Shown: positions 21,983-34,800, numbered from the stretch's first letter. The stretch: DNA of 64,000 bases from Hygrocybe punicea (GCA_963556145.1 OY744462.1:5642001-5706000); one strand, 5' to 3'. Notes: generated by a model not told the origin, from the letters alone. Translations and numbers: made by a program.

Positions 21983-22849
21983 TGTAGAGACTCGACATCC
22001 CCCTGAGTCCATATTGTCAATATCTCACGAATCTGGATGAACCCAATGCCTCCAAATGACTCCCATTCCAACCCGACGTGACATGACCCAATGTGACCCA
22101 ATGTGACCCGACATATGCCGCTTTGTCACGGCCGCTTTTGGACCAAATCTGGCAGCCTCATAAGCCCCGGAGTTCCAATTATAGGAGACGGATCTCATCA
22201 GACTCGATTCCCAACTTCGGACTTGCCCAATATATGCATCCCCTCATCCTTATGGAGATATGTAGGACATTTTACATCTTTCTCATGGATATTTGCTTTC
22301 CGCTCCATTTTCCCGTCTTCGTCACATTGCAACCCCCCTCTTCTCATCCCCTTTCCAACTTTTCTTTGTAGTTTACCATCGGCCAAAATAGACATGACCG
22401 AAAGTAGACTACCCATACATGTACTATAAAAACAGTCCCCGATGACTGTACAAAAAAAAAAGAGATACCCTTAGTCTCCGTTTCCTCATAGTCAGAATCA
22501 TGTTTTAATCCCTTCAAATGCTCATCCCTTGTAGACCCTTAGATTTTATAGTTCACTTCATTGTCTTTATCATTGTTCCATTATTCATTCATCGTTTCCA
22601 ACCCAACCCAACCCGACCCGCCATACCTGACATTGTCGGCATCGTCAGGTTCATTATTATTTATCTGTTTTCAGTCCGTTCATCACCAGGTTTGTCATTA
22701 TTTGTCCAGTGTTACATGGCGGCTTTATATTTTACTTCCATTTTCACTTTTACTATTATTCCCGACACTGATTATCCACCATCACTTCTATGCTGACACC
22801 CTCAGGTTAGGATCTTATCTTCCGAAGCCACCCTGAACCCGCATCTACA
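21983..22849 (+). repeat. Solo LTR, L family (867 bp)
   Basis: TGTAGAGACTCGACA...GAACCCGCATCTACA, flanked by TCGG (21979-21982) and TTGG (22850-22853). Two further copies in opposite orientation lie at 38051 and 54769. A tight T-rich promoter-like stretch with TATAAAAA (about 22426) precedes CTTAGTCTCC. Recombination between two LTRs would have removed the interior. Confidence 0.85.
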
Positions 22850-23012
22850 TTGGTCCAACTCCTAAATGCATGGTGATATGCAGCGCATGGCCCTAAGCAT
22901 GGAAATGTTCTATTGGACCTATTCTAGCCTCGACATGCTGCAATTCACTGTGAAACATTCCGATTTATATGTATCTCCATTGCGATGCAACTGCGATATG
23001 CGCACGATACAG

Positions 23013-24062
23013 TAAGGCACGGCATGGGTATACCGCGGGTCAGAATTCCCGACACCGCACCCGTACCCGCGGAAACTGTACCCGCTTCGATGACGGGTAC
23101 AACCCGTACCCGTTATCTGCGGGTACCCGCCGTGTTCCATCCTAACTACCTCGCGAACAACGGGGACGCGTCAATTGACGCGCTCCGTCTGTTTTCGCGA
23201 GGTTGGGTTGGGGCCAGGGACTTTCCATGGGCGTCCCCACGTGTTAACTACCTCGCGAACAACGGGAGCACGTCAATTGACGTGCTCCATCTGTTTTCGC
23301 GAGGTTGGATGGGGCCGGGCACTTTCCATGGGCGTCCGCACGTCTATTGACGCGGCCGGGGCGTTTTCGCGAGGTGGGACCGTTTTCGCGAGGTTGGATG
23401 GGGCTGGGGACTTTCCATGGGCGTCCGCGCATGCTAACTACCTTGCGAACAATGGGGACGCGTCAATTGACGCGTCCCGTCTGTTTTCGCGAGGTTGGAT
23501 GGGGCTGGGCACTTTCCATGGGCGTCCGCACGTCAATTGACGCGGCCGGAGCGTGTTCGCGAGGTGGGACCGTTGTTGCTGTGTCTGTCTTCGTCCTCGC
23601 CTCGTCCATTCCCCTCGTTAGCCGATGTCATTGGGACTGGATTGGGGGGACGTACCTGGGCCGGTAGGTGGGCGCACCACCCTCCCGGCTTTCCTTTCTA
23701 TCGTTGTCGTCGCCGTCGCGACTTTGGTGGTTCGTTTTTGGCGTGCGGGGTTGTCGTGGTTGTCGTTGTCGTTGTCGTTCATGGGTTTTCTTGTTGTTGT
23801 TGTTGTTGTGTTTGCGCTTGTCACGGTTGTGGTAGCAAATATCACGCGAACTTAGCAAAAGTAAAGAAATTAATGTGAAAATAAAGTAAATAACAAAGAA
23901 AAAACCTACCTGGGGCTTGGGTTGACAGACCCGTGAAAACCCGTCACCCGCGGATAACGGGTACGGTTTTGACAAGGTGTGCAAACCGAAACACCGTACC
24001 CGTACCCGAATTACCCGTTTTGGAATAACCGTGGGTAAACCCGTACCCGTGCTGTGCCCTAA
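23013..24062. mobile_element. Non-autonomous hAT-like element with internal 120 bp repeats
   Basis: Ends TAAGGCACGGCATGGGTA and the inverted TTAGGGCACAGCACGGGTA are flanked by CGATACAG (23005-23012) and CGATACGG (24063-24070), an 8 bp duplication with one CG to CA change. GGGTACGGGTA-type motifs fill both subterminal regions. The core has three and a half tandem units of about 120-145 bp (23149-23580), each with the CCTCGCG...GTCAATTGAC...CGCGAGG palindrome. The GTTGTTGTTGTC run at 23755-23810 is low complexity. No transposase. Confidence 0.75.
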
Positions 24063-24070
24063 CGATACGG

Positions 24071-24430
24071 GCGATACTTCAACATTAGTGTGATTTTCTT
24101 CGGAGCTCTTCAGCCCCTTCAGAAACATATTTCGAGCCTCCCTGACATCACCCATGCTTATACCATTCACCCTATTCCATTCCGATTCTGTTCCGGTTCC
24201 AGGGAAGTCTTTATGTGACATGTTTCACTTATTTCAAACATTATAGCTCCTATCCTCTAGATATTTTGGAAATTGCTTCGCATGGTGCTATACCCTTTGT
24301 TTCAGTTCCATTTCATACCTATTGCACCATAGTTCCGTTGCACGCTGTCTATTTGTCTTGCCTTCTTCACCCTTTATTGTCCTAACAACCAACTTTGCAT
24401 AAATACCCTCTATAGTTTACATACTAGAGA
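24071..24430. other. Unassigned spacer
   Basis: Between the hAT-like element and the next LTR I see no gene, repeat or motif that I can support. A short minus-strand frame around 24070-24220 has no recognisable similarity. Confidence 0.4.
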
Positions 24431-24436
24431 GACGTC

Positions 24437-25366
24437 TTGTATACCCCCGATTCCAGTCTATCATATCACCTCTTTACTGCCCTGTCCATGTGATAGCTCC
24501 GCTATGCTCTATTAAACTTTGCGTTCCTTCTACAAAGTGCTACATATACGCCGAAAACATCGCCGACTGTTTCGCACACGCCGCGCACATCACGCATATC
24601 GCGCACATCAGAAACATCATCGCCACTATCCAGAGCACCTCTGAGTATTTTTATTAACCTTTTGGATTGAGATTGAACCCCTCAGAATTTGTACAGCACT
24701 GTGGTAGAGTTGGTATTTGATTCCGTTCACATTACCACAGTGCACCCTTTCAACAGAATCCCAAACATTGCAGATGGATCTTATCGGACTGGAATCCCAA
24801 CATTGGACTTGCCCAATTTGCACGTACCATCTCCCTTATGGAGATATATAAAAGTATTTGACATCTTTTCATGGCTTTTCACCTCTCCCACTCATTTTCC
24901 TGTCATCGTCGCATCGCAACCTTCTCATCACTACCCTATTTCTGTTCTCCTTTGTTCTCCCTCATCGGCCAAGGACTCTTGTCCAAAACTAGATAGACAT
25001 TTTTGTAGTATAAAAACGGTGCCCAAGCGCCATGTCAAAATAAGAAACCAGTCCCCCCGTTTCCCCTCACTCAGAACCAGCTTCTCACTTGTACAACTCA
25101 TCAGTTCTCTCGACACTCCCTCCATCATTCTACCTTCAATATTCTTATATCGCTCGTCACCCAACACCCGACCTGCTGTACCTGACAACATCAGCTTCAT
25201 CAGCTTAGAACGGTCTCGATAGATAGTAGTAGTTTTACATGGCAGCTTTCCCTTCTCTGTTTCTTACCACTTTACTGAAGCTAGCTAACTATTCCACTGT
25301 CACTTCTATGCTGACAACCCCAGGTTAGGATCATTGTTCCATAGCCATCCCAACCTTGCCACTACA
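24437..25366 (+). repeat. 5' LTR of Gypsy-F, left end uncertain
   Basis: From about 24770 to 25366 the sequence matches the L/C LTR group read on the plus strand (GACTTGCCCAATTTGCACG, CTTATGGAGATATATAAAAG, a second TATAAAAACGGTG at 25010, final CCACTACA). The start could not be fixed, and 24437 (TGTATACCCC) is a guess. It is followed by a tRNA primer-binding site. Confidence 0.55.
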
Positions 25367-25368
25367 TC

Positions 25369-25385
25369 TGGAGCCCACTGTGAGG
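25369..25385 (+). promoter_or_regulatory. tRNA primer-binding site of Gypsy-F
   Basis: TGGAGCCCACTGTGAGG lies two bases after the LTR end. The same site occurs in Gypsy-A (37155) and element D (51894); the three copies differ only at CG positions (CCGCG, CCACG, CTGTG). TGG complements the tRNA CCA tail. Confidence 0.75.
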
Positions 25386-25578
25386 AATAGTTTAGCATCA
25401 CCATAGCTTCCTCTTCCCGTATCACTCCCTCTGACCGTCATCTTCGAAACCTTCCTTGAAGAACCCTTCAACAAGAACTTTCTCTAGCCGCCTTTGACCC
25501 AACAATCAACAATGACTTCTTCCAACTAGTACCCAATCACCTCACTTGACACAATAATCTTCCACTCATCTCAGGGTC

Positions 25579-28577
25579 ATGCCCTTATATCTCTCATTCG
25601 ACAGTCTTGAATCAGTCGATATACCGATTATTACGATAACACCTGACTCATCCAAACTTAGTTCTGCACCCACATTGCCTACATCCCTGACCTTGACTTC
25701 GTTAGAACCTCTGTCCACATCTTCGCTCTCGACATCAAAAACTCCGTCTTTGTCCTCCTCGTCATCCTCATCTTCGCCCACACCATCATTGTCCACATTA
25801 CCCAACCCACCCATTATACACCCAACAACCACCCCGTAAACATCTCAGCTCGTTCCTATTCCCACAATGACTTCGACTGCCGGATCTTCAACCACTCCCC
25901 ACGCTACCGCTCCTCATGTCACCCCATGACAAATGCCCGCTCGCGGTCATTCCATGGCCCCGACCTTCAACGAGAACCCACTCAACCTAAACTGCTTCTT
26001 TGAAGAAGTAGAGCTACTTGCTGCCAATGGTGGCCTCAATGACACAGGCTGCATTAAGCATAGTCTGCGCTACATGTCCCTTAGCGACTATGAGCTTTGG
26101 GCAAGTCTGCCTAGCACGACCGGCACCAATTACGCGACATTCAAAAGGAGCGTACTCATGCTATACCCAGGCATGGAAGACAATCATCGGTACATGATGG
26201 CAGATCTCGACCATCTTACACATACCCAAACCAGTTATGGCATCCATACTCACGCCGAACTTGGCGAATATTACCATGAGTTCATCCAGATTTCAGGATT
26301 CCTCTTAGACAAGGGTCGAATCTCTCCCCAGGAATGCAACATCGCTTATTAGAATGGCTTCCATGCCAAGCTCAAGAAAGATATAAAGACCTGTCTTCAG
26401 TACCAGAAGCCGAACCACTTCCATAGTGACCCCTATGACTAGGGAAATGCAGGGATAAGGGTAAATCCTTTTCCGCAGGTATCCGTACTCTTAAGAGTAC
26501 GAGTACGGATACAGATTCTCGTATCCGTAGGCTTCAAAATGAGCCGGAGATCATCCAAAACGGTCAAGAATTGACTGAGATAGAGACTAAACATTGATTG
26601 GACTCTATCTCAGTCAATTCTTGACCGTTTCAGGTGATCTTCGGCTCATTTTGATCGCAAATCCGTGGGTAAAATCCGTGGATATTGCATTCGTATCTGT
26701 GGGAAGTACGAGTGTGGATACAGACAAATGTATCCTAGGATTACCCCTGCATTTCCCTACCTATGACTTCCAGGACTTCCATAACTGTGCTCACTTCCTG
26801 TTGGCTGGAACCACGGCCAAACCATCTACTGTCTCTTGTCTTTCATCAAGGTCGCCTGCCGCCATCAGGTATTCAACTCCCATAGAACCCACTACCCGCT
26901 ACCCACCACCTGCTCGCTATGACTCAGTCGTTCCTAAAGCGGAACCCATCAAACCCAACATGTCTGATCTCTTTCGTCTGGTTTCACAGCAACTCGCTGT
27001 ACTCACACAAGCTCTCACTGAATGTAACAATCCTCCAAAGCCTTGTGCAAATAGGGCCAAGCCGACCACCTTGGGACAAGGGTTCACCAATTTTAACTGC
27101 CTCTTTTGCGACGACCCATTGCATCATATACATGATTGTCCAATCTGCAAGCAGTACACTCGGGACGGAATATGCTGCAAGAATGAGCATGGCCACATCA
27201 TGTTGCCAAACAAAATGTACCTTCCAAAGGCTATCATCAGCAAAAACATGAAGGATCGCTTCGACACGTGGCACGCACAGAACCCTGGCAACCACGCTCC
27301 CCCTGCCCATAACCCTACAGAACCTTTCCAACGTGACCCACCACCTCATGTCAAAACCAACTTTGTCTCCACCATTGAAGTACTGACCTATGAGCCTGAA
27401 GTCACTACCGAGTACACCGACATTTTTCAGTCCACAACCTCCAACATTGACAATGACAACGAGCAGATCAAGGTCTTGGAAGCTGAAGTGCAGCGGCTTC
27501 ATAAACAGGTTAGATTCAATGGCATAGAAATCCCCTCAAAAGTGAAAAGCAAGTCTAGAGAGACATATCCCAACCTGCCCACCACATCCACGTACATTCC
27601 CGCCATGAAACCCACTGAGAAAATGTCCAGACCTATCAATGAGCAGCCAATCACTATAGTTCCCACTTTGAATACATGGCCAACCGAGCCGACCGCCTTC
27701 ATGCCTTGCACCCCCCAGAACCTTTTCGTGTTGCACCCTCAATACCGCTACTAGGCCCCTATCAAAGATCCCAGTATTGCTAAATCCATCATTGACCACA
27801 CGCTCGATTCTTAAGTTTGCATTTTGCAACAAGAACTCTTAGCCATGTCATCCGATGCTTGCCATCACATGAAGGATCTCACCACTTCGAAAAAGGTCAC
27901 TGCCGAGACCAACAATGTGGAGGTCTTCCATTTCCACGCACCCGAAATCCCCACCTGCGCCTGCCTACATTGTCAGGAAAATGTCCCACTCATTGTCAGC
28001 CAGGACTCAGTCCCTCTCCATGCTGTCTACCCGCTCATCAATGGTAAATTCGTATTCGAGTGCATCCTCGACAACGGCTCCATGATCATTGGCATGTGAC
28101 GCGACATTTGGGAAAAACTTGGTTACAGCCTCCAAAACATGAAGATGCGGATGCAATTGGCAAACAAAAGTGACAACGACACCCTCGGCTGAATCGCTAA
28201 TCTTAAATTCACCTTTGGCAACGTCGATCTATTCCTTCAAGTCCAAGTTGTCGACGACGCCCCCTATGAGATTCTCATTGGCCATTATTCACACTTTCTG
28301 AGGCCCTCATGAAGGATTACAAAAATGGAGAACAACAAGTCACAATCACGGATCCAACCACCGGTGCCATCGTCACCTTGCCCACCGGTACAGCTTATGC
28401 TGTTCGCATGTCTGACCTCGACTAGCCCACTGTCTTAGTTGGTTTTTCCTCCATACATTCCTTTATTTTCTTTCATACCAACCTTGCTGCTATATCCACA
28501 CTACCTCAAGACACTCCCTTCGCCAATCCCACACTGGACGATACCCCTCTTCGACCTGACTGTGCATTGCACTTGCC
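25579..28577 (+). pseudogene. Gypsy-F gag and protease remnant, pol deleted
   Basis: A Ser/Thr/Pro-rich acidic leader is followed by the gag domain (25933-26352: NENPLNLNCFFEEVELLAAN, LWASLPSTTGTNYATFKRSV, FLLDKGRISPQECN). After the 320 bp MITE comes a zinc knuckle CLFCDDPLHHIHDC (27100-27140), a coiled segment, and the aspartic protease (28040-28310: GKFVFECILDNGSMIIGM, LQVQVVDDAPYEILIGHY). Stops include several TGA codons where Arg CGA is expected (25928, 28097, 28190). The sequence then jumps straight to the 3' end without RT, RNase H or integrase, so this is a large internal-deletion derivative. Its 3' LTR (28578) differs in family from the 5' LTR, suggesting a recombinant. Confidence 0.75.
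26440..26759. mobile_element. Fold-back hAT MITE (320 bp) in gag
   Basis: Ends TAGGGAAATGCAGGGATAA and inverted TAGGGAAATGCAGGGGTAA are flanked by a perfect 8 bp duplication CCTATGAC (26432-26439 and 26760-26767). The two halves are inverted copies almost throughout, with a central stem of about 50 bp around 26550-26645. Removing the MITE and one duplication copy restores the gag reading frame (DPYD|FQDFHN), proving insertion. Confidence 0.92.
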
Positions 28578-29069
28578 TGTTACAGCAAGTATAGACCCCG
28601 AATTGGCAATTCTGCATGTCACATGATCCGATGACAAATTATCCGAGTTATCCGGACCTCTTCTATCCTCAATGACACCCAGGCCTCCAGTTGGATCGTG
28701 AGAACATCGACATGAGGATGTCTCATGTCTGTCTCATGGTGAACACATGGTATAGTTGGAAATGTTGTAGCTTCATGGTTGCATTTCTATTTACCTCCCC
28801 TCAAGACCAGTCACTATATATACTGTTCTTGTTGTTGGTTCGGACTTTTTCTTCTTTCTTTTCCTTACATTTAGTCTGGTTCTTGGGGCAGACTCATCTT
28901 GTTTTGGGTAACCCCCATGGCTTGCAATGACATTAGACCTTGACCGCCTCCTCTTAGCAGTGTTGTCTTAGCTGTAAGCAACAATGAAAACTGGTCTTCT
29001 CTCCTCTGGAAACTGCCTCCCAGTTAAGTTGATTGTTGCCGGAGCCTGCTGCAGAAGTGATCCGTAACA
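28578..29069 (+). repeat. E-family LTR (492 bp), plus orientation
   Basis: TGTTACAGCAAGTATAG...GATCCGTAACA. Inverse partner at 20219-20712. It contains a TATATATACTG promoter-like motif at about 28815. It terminates the Gypsy-F remnant. From 29070 to 29202 no feature is seen. Confidence 0.8.
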
Positions 29070-29202
29070 ACAGGTGTTGAACTACAAAAGAATTTGGATA
29101 TGTTTAGAGATATTCGCAGGCTAAATATATGACTACTAGGTGTGCAACTACCTGTAGAAAATTCAAGGGTATTCAGATCTATTCAGATACAATGATAACA
29201 TC

Positions 29203-30834
29203 TGTTAGAGGCATGCAACTCTGGGTGGAATGGAGTTGTCAGAGGACCGGAGGTGCAAACTCTCAAAGTAGTTATGCTACTTCCTTGAGTCGTACTGAGT
29301 AGGCAATGACATGGGTATGGGTAACCTGCACGGGTTGCAGGTACGGGTACTGCCAGGTATGGGTATGGGTTACCTTTTTTGGACCCAGGCAAAACCTGTA
29401 CCTGTGATCACGGGTCTTGGCATACCCACATATCAGCATCAACACAAACGGATGCAACAACCCAGCTGCAACCGCTTACCAACACCTCCATTTTCAAGTA
29501 CCCACCGCCTCTGCCTCGACCCAAACATCACGGCATCTCCACGTTGACCCAAATGGCCCCACTGGCATCCTTGCATGAAACCGTGCCTCAACATGTTGCA
29601 CAATGCCCTGTTGTCAAATAGTGCCCAAATGTGCCCAAAACCCAATGGGAGATGCATCATGCGCCTGTGTTAGCCCCAAACACACCATCCTCACTGCAAA
29701 ACACATCCAAACGTGTCTCAACTCCCACCCTGGCCCCAAACCCGGCACCCATGCAAGAAAACACGTTCAAATGCATCCCAGACTGCGGTCCCACAACACC
29801 CAACCATTTAACACCCACACAGGCCCCAAAGCCCATGCCCGTGCAACAGAACGTGCCCAAACGTGCCCCAGACCCCATTCCCCCCAATTACATGCCCACA
29901 TGCACCCACATCAGCCCAGAATTATGACGCCACTGTCCAGATGCTGCAACTGTGAACGCCAAGGCTCAACAGCATTGAAATGTGGACTGACACGTACGCA
30001 AGGTTTGAGACGACGCGTATGCAAGGTTTGAGATGACAAAGGAGGATGAGAGGAAGGGGAGAATGGGAGATGGTGCAGGGAACAAGGAGACGGATACGAT
30101 GGGCAAGACTCTCACCCACGAGAACCACCCATCGCCTGGTTCCCAGCCCCCCCACTCCTCGCGTTTGCACAGCACCATGTCAATTGACATGCATGTCAGC
30201 AACGCGAGGTAGATGTGGGCTGGAACCCGCCAGGTTTCCTGCGCAGGTCAATACCCGTACCTGACCCACCGCTACCTACCATCTACCCGCTGAAAAAGGA
30301 CCCGTGGGTAGATGGGTATGGGTTGGAGCAGGTCTGGGTATGGGTCAGCCTCGGGACACCCATGGGTATACCCGTGTCATTGCCCAGTACTGAGTAAGCA
30401 CAAGCAGATGGAGTGGAATTAGTCCAGAGGTTCAGACTAAAGACAGAGACTATAGTGAGCTTAAGGTGAAGCCCTAAGTTTAAGGATGAGGGGAACTCAA
30501 GTTGATTTTTAGAACAGAGTTACAGGACTTGTAGTTCTAACTTATATACTTGGTAAACTAACTGTTAAGTCCTCAGTAACGTAAGGATAATAAGAACTCT
30601 GGAAGGAGAACCGGAGTTCAGAGAAGGATAAAAATAACAAAAGGTTGCTACGTACGGTGACAAGTAAACAAAGGGAAAGAACAGATAGGAGTTTGGAGAA
30701 ATGGAGATGAAGAAGAATAGAGTATAAACAAGGAAAGGAACAATAATGTACACAAGAGGATAAGCTAAGATAAAACAGTGGAAAAGTCCAGAGCGGAGTT
30801 CATCGGAATTCTTCAGAGTTGCATAGATATGACA
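29203..30834 (-). repeat. 3' LTR of Gypsy-B, carrying a hAT insertion
   Basis: On the minus strand the LTR runs TGTCATATCTATGCAAC...GCCTCTAACA. Without the hAT insert (29300-30386 plus 8 bp) it is 537 bp. It is preceded on the sense (minus) strand by a polypurine tract AAGGGGGAGATAC (30835-30847). The same LTR is at 56726-57213. It contains TATATAAG (about 30545) and, 33 bases downstream, the predicted transcript start. Confidence 0.88.
29300..30386. mobile_element. Non-autonomous hAT element (1.09 kb)
   Basis: Ends TAGGCAATGACATGGGTA and inverted TGGGCAATGACACGGGTA, with a perfect 8 bp duplication GTACTGAG (29292-29299 and 30387-30394) in the Gypsy-B LTR. Pro/His-rich pseudo-frames fill the middle. 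CCTCGCG...GTCAATTGAC...CGCGAGG palindrome at 30157-30209. A relative interrupts Gypsy-A at 41702. No transposase. Confidence 0.9.
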
Positions 30835-31001
30835 GTATCTCCCCCTTAGCGTCGAACCCCTGAGACACCTCTGGAACAAAGGGAGAACTGAAGCAGAGTT
30901 TGAAGCGGAAGTAAGGTGGTATAAAACCAACTCCTGGACCAGGAGACAACTCCACAAAAAAAATCTCATCCTCCCAGGAAATCGCTGCCTGCATTAAAGC
31001 C

Positions 31002-31806
31002 ATGGAACACGAGTTCACCAAGCTGAAGGTGAAGGAAGAGGCGGAGGAATGGAGGATAGTGGAGGAAGAGCGGAGAAAGTTGGAGGAGGAGGAGAAGAGA
31101 CAGAAGGCAGAAGCAGAAGCAATGAGAAAATGGGAGGAGATGAAGAAGGCAGAGGAGGAGAAGAGGAGAAAAGAAAGAAAAGTGGAGGAGGAGAAAAGAA
31201 AGGGCGTCCAGAGCTGGTCCCAGACCCATGAGTGCAGAGAAGGGAAAAAGAAAAAGGGACAGGTAAGCAAATTAGTCACATCCAAGCAGACCTGGAAGTG
31301 ACAATGACACAGGGCCATCCAGTGCAAAGCATGCATGGAGTGCTGGGAGAACTGCATGTGGCCGGAGACCGGCAAGACAAGGAGTTGTGTGGCATGTCAG
31401 AAGAGGAAGGCGTGGTGTGAGGTAGAAGGAGATGATGGTGTGGTGAGGAAGAAGAAAAGGAAGGAGGAAAAAGAGGAATCCGGATTGGAGTACCATGCAG
31501 TGGCAAAAAAAACGCTCCAAGTCCTTGACGTGGGTGGAGGAACTTCTCCTCAAGTTTCTCCAGGCAACAAAGGAAAATATGGTGATGTTGGAGCAGGTCG
31601 CAGAAGCCTGTGAGGGGGCTTGGGACACCATGGACGACATCCACAGAGAAGCTGCCCAGTGGGCAGACCACTTGAGGAATGTGGAGTTCTTGAGGGACAA
31701 CTCCTATGAACTCTGGGATTTCAGTCCAAAGTCCGAGGACTTCGAGCCGGAGGTGGTGGAAATGGAATGGGAGGATGGAGAGCATTTGGGAGAAGGGTGT
31801 AAATAG
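31002..31806 (+). CDS. Antisense accessory ORF of Gypsy-B: coiled coil and Cys6 cluster
   Basis: The gene lies between the 3' LTR (ends 30834) and the end of pol (31855), on the strand opposite to pol. From ATG 31002 it encodes MEHEFTKLKVKEEAEEWRI and about 80 residues of Glu/Lys/Arg coiled coil (to about 31260). A probable short intron (GTAAGC at 31263) joins to a cysteine cluster CMECWENC-x10-CVACQKRKAWC (about 31329-31412), spacing C-x2-C-x3-C-x10-C-x2-C-x6-C. A basic linker (KKKRKEEKEES) and a C-terminal helical part (WVEELLLKFLQATKENMVML, WADHLRNVEFLRDN, acidic end) follow, with stop TAG at 31804-31806. One frame change in the linker (about 31490) needs a further intron or is damage. Function unknown. 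Relatives are at 58158, 61470, 49844 and 17500. Confidence 0.65.
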
Positions 31807-31854
31807 GCCAAAAGTTAACTTCACAGAAAACAAAATGTAAATAGACTAAAGAAG

Positions 31855-34800
31855 TTAATAAAGTGGGCCGGGTTTGGAAGGATATGCAGAGTAAAAGTCC
31901 AAAACAATTTCGGAGGTGTGTCCGAGTTCGGAGGCCAAGATCCAAGAGGTTTCCTCATCAGTGCCTTCATAACCTTCCCAATGTACAAGGTATAGCAATT
32001 TGCAGGCACAATGACAGTTATCAATTTTTGAGTCAAGGATCTTGGAGATCTCGAATTCTGGTTCTCCGTCAACAATAACCAGAGGTGGTGGAGGTTGGAC
32101 ATGATTGGGGATGGTATTTGGAGTGGTAGGTTCAAGCTGAGAGACATGGTAGATGGGGTGAACAGAGCGGAGAGTCTCCGGAAGACGAAGAGTATAGGAG
32201 TGGGTTCCAACCTTAGCGATGATCTCGAAAGGGCCAAAGTTCTTCTCGAAGAGCTTCTTTGAAGGCTTAGTAGTCTGGAAATGTTCAGCTTTAATGTAGA
32301 TGAATTCCGATACCTTGAAATCGGGTGCTGGAGTGCACTTCAAGTCCGCATAATGCTGGTAATGTCACTGGGCCTCGGAGATGGTCTGACAGAGTTGCTG
32401 ATGTAACTTGTCGAGGTCCACAGCAAATTTTTGTGTGTGAGCAGATGAGAGATCATGCTCTGGATGAACAGAAAGGTTGGGGTGATAACCCTTATTAGTG
32501 AAGAAGGGCGAAAGTCCGGTGGTAGCATTTGGAGCATTGTTGTAGGCAAACTCTGCGAGGGGAAGGAGTGAAGACCAATTATCTTGCTGGTAATTGCAAT
32601 AAATGCAGAGGTATTGCTCGAGAGTTTGATCAACACATTCAGTTTGGCCATCTCCTTTGGGGTGATAACCGGAGGTAAAATGGAGTCTCATGTCAAGAGC
32701 CTTTCTGAGAAACCAGAAGAAATGGGAGACAAACTCCATGCCTCTATCAGAAGTGATGTGACTAGGAACTCCGTGCTTAGAAAAAATGTGAATAAGGAAA
32801 AGATGGGTGAGTTGAGGAGAGGTAATCATATCATGGGTTGGGATGAAGATCCCTTGCTTAGTTAGACTGTCTACTACAACCAAAATGGCTGTAAATCCTT
32901 CAGAGTCCAGAAGTTGTTCACTGAAGTCCATGGAGATTGAGTTCCAGGGCTTCTCCAGAATCAGAAGTTGCTTGAGCAATCCATAAGGATGATGTTGGGG
33001 GGTCTTGGATCTTGCACAGGTTGTACAGGATTTGCAGTAGTCGCAGATGAAGGTTCGGAGTCCAGGCCAGGTGTATTCCCACCAGATAATTTTGAGAGTT
33101 TTGTTCTGTCCAAAATGTCCTGCAGTAGGATGATTGTGCTTGGAGTGTAAGATCTGGAGTCTTAGGTCGTTGACATCAGGGACGTAGATACAATTATTGA
33201 GGCGTAAAAGGCCTAGATTGTCAATAAACCAGTGAGGATCTGGGTCAGAGGTGATATGGGAAATGTGTCCGGAGGCAACAGGATCAACCTGAAGCCTGGA
33301 GATGATATCGGAGTGGAGGGATTCAACGTCCATGGTGAATCCAGTGCCAAGGACAATGTCTTTGAAGGAAGTAGCTCTGAGGGATGAAGCCAGTTGTTCC
33401 GGCCCAAAAACAGGGCAGAAATTGTGTGGATTGGCTGTGGCATAGTCGCTATCTCCCCCTTTTGCGTAGACATCCCAGCATCGAGTAAGGGTATCAGGCT
33501 TAGTTCCAAGCTTGCCAGGATGGAAATGGATAACAAAATTAAAACGGGAAGGAACTCGGACCAACAAGCTTGATGGTGAGTGAGTAACTGGATGGTAGAA
33601 AAGTACTCCAAATTCTTGTGATCAGTGATAACATCAACTGGAGTAGCAGTATCTTCCAAGTAATGTCGCCAAGCAGTGAAAGCATCAAAGATGGCAAGGA
33701 GTTCCTTGTCATGGGTATCGTAGTTCAACTCCGAGTCCAAAAGGGTATGAGACTGGAATGTGACCAGATGAATCTCACCGTTAGGGTGTCGAACAGAGAG
33801 AATGGAGGCAACAGCATAATTGGAGGCATCCATCTCCACCAGAGTGTCAAACTCCAGTGACCAATGGGAAAGGACTGGAGTGGAAAGGAAAGCGGACTTC
33901 AAGTCATTGAAAGCGAAATGACAATTATCATCAAAATTCCATTGTAGCCCCTTGCGAGTAAGGCGAGTAAGCAGAATGGTGACAGAGGAATAGTGTGGAA
34001 TGAAATGCCGGTAGAAGTTGGCAAATCCGAGAAAGGATTGAACATCCTTAATTTTCTGGGGCTCAAGCCAATCCTGGATGGTCTGGACCTTGGCAGGGTC
34101 CATAGAACGGCCTTGCGGAGAAAGAATGTAACCCAAGTATTCCACTGTATCAATGCTGAAAGAACATTTCTTGGCGTTGGCATACAGGCCATGTTTCTGG
34201 AGTCGCTGGAGGACTTCATGGACATGCTCTGTATGATCAGTGGGGTCATTGGAATAGATAAGAATGTCATCAAGGTAAACAATAACAGAAACGTCAAGGA
34301 GGTCGGAAAATATGTCATTAATGAAGTGTTGAAAGCCACCGGGGCATTGGTGAGACCTTCCGGAATAACCAACCATTCAAATGAGCCATAGCGAGTATGA
34401 AAGGCTGTCTTTCATTCATTGCCTTTGGCAATCCAGACTAAATGGTAGACATGTTTAAGGTCAATTTTGGTGTAAATGCGTGCAGTCTGGGGAGCATCAA
34501 GAAGATCTGCCGTGAGGGGAATAGGATAGCAGTCCTTCTTTGTGATATGATTGAGTCCTCGGAAATCCACGCAGAGTCGGAGGCTGCCATTTTTCTTTCA
34601 AGAGAAAAGAATGGGAGCCCCACAAGGAGAACAGGAGGAGCAGACAAAACCAGCCCGGAGATTCTTATCAAGGAATTCCCAGAGGGTTTTGAGCTCCAAG
34701 GGCAAAATAGAATAGATGGGGCCAAAAGGAGGTTGAGCACTGTCCTCTAGATTAATCTTGAGGTCGTAAGGATGGTGTTTGGGGAGGTTCCAAGCCTTCA

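Noticed and set aside
23244..23667. Overlapping ORFs with FREVG-type repeats
   Set aside because: They arise from 120 bp tandem repeats of a non-coding hAT-type element; repeats stay open in several frames.
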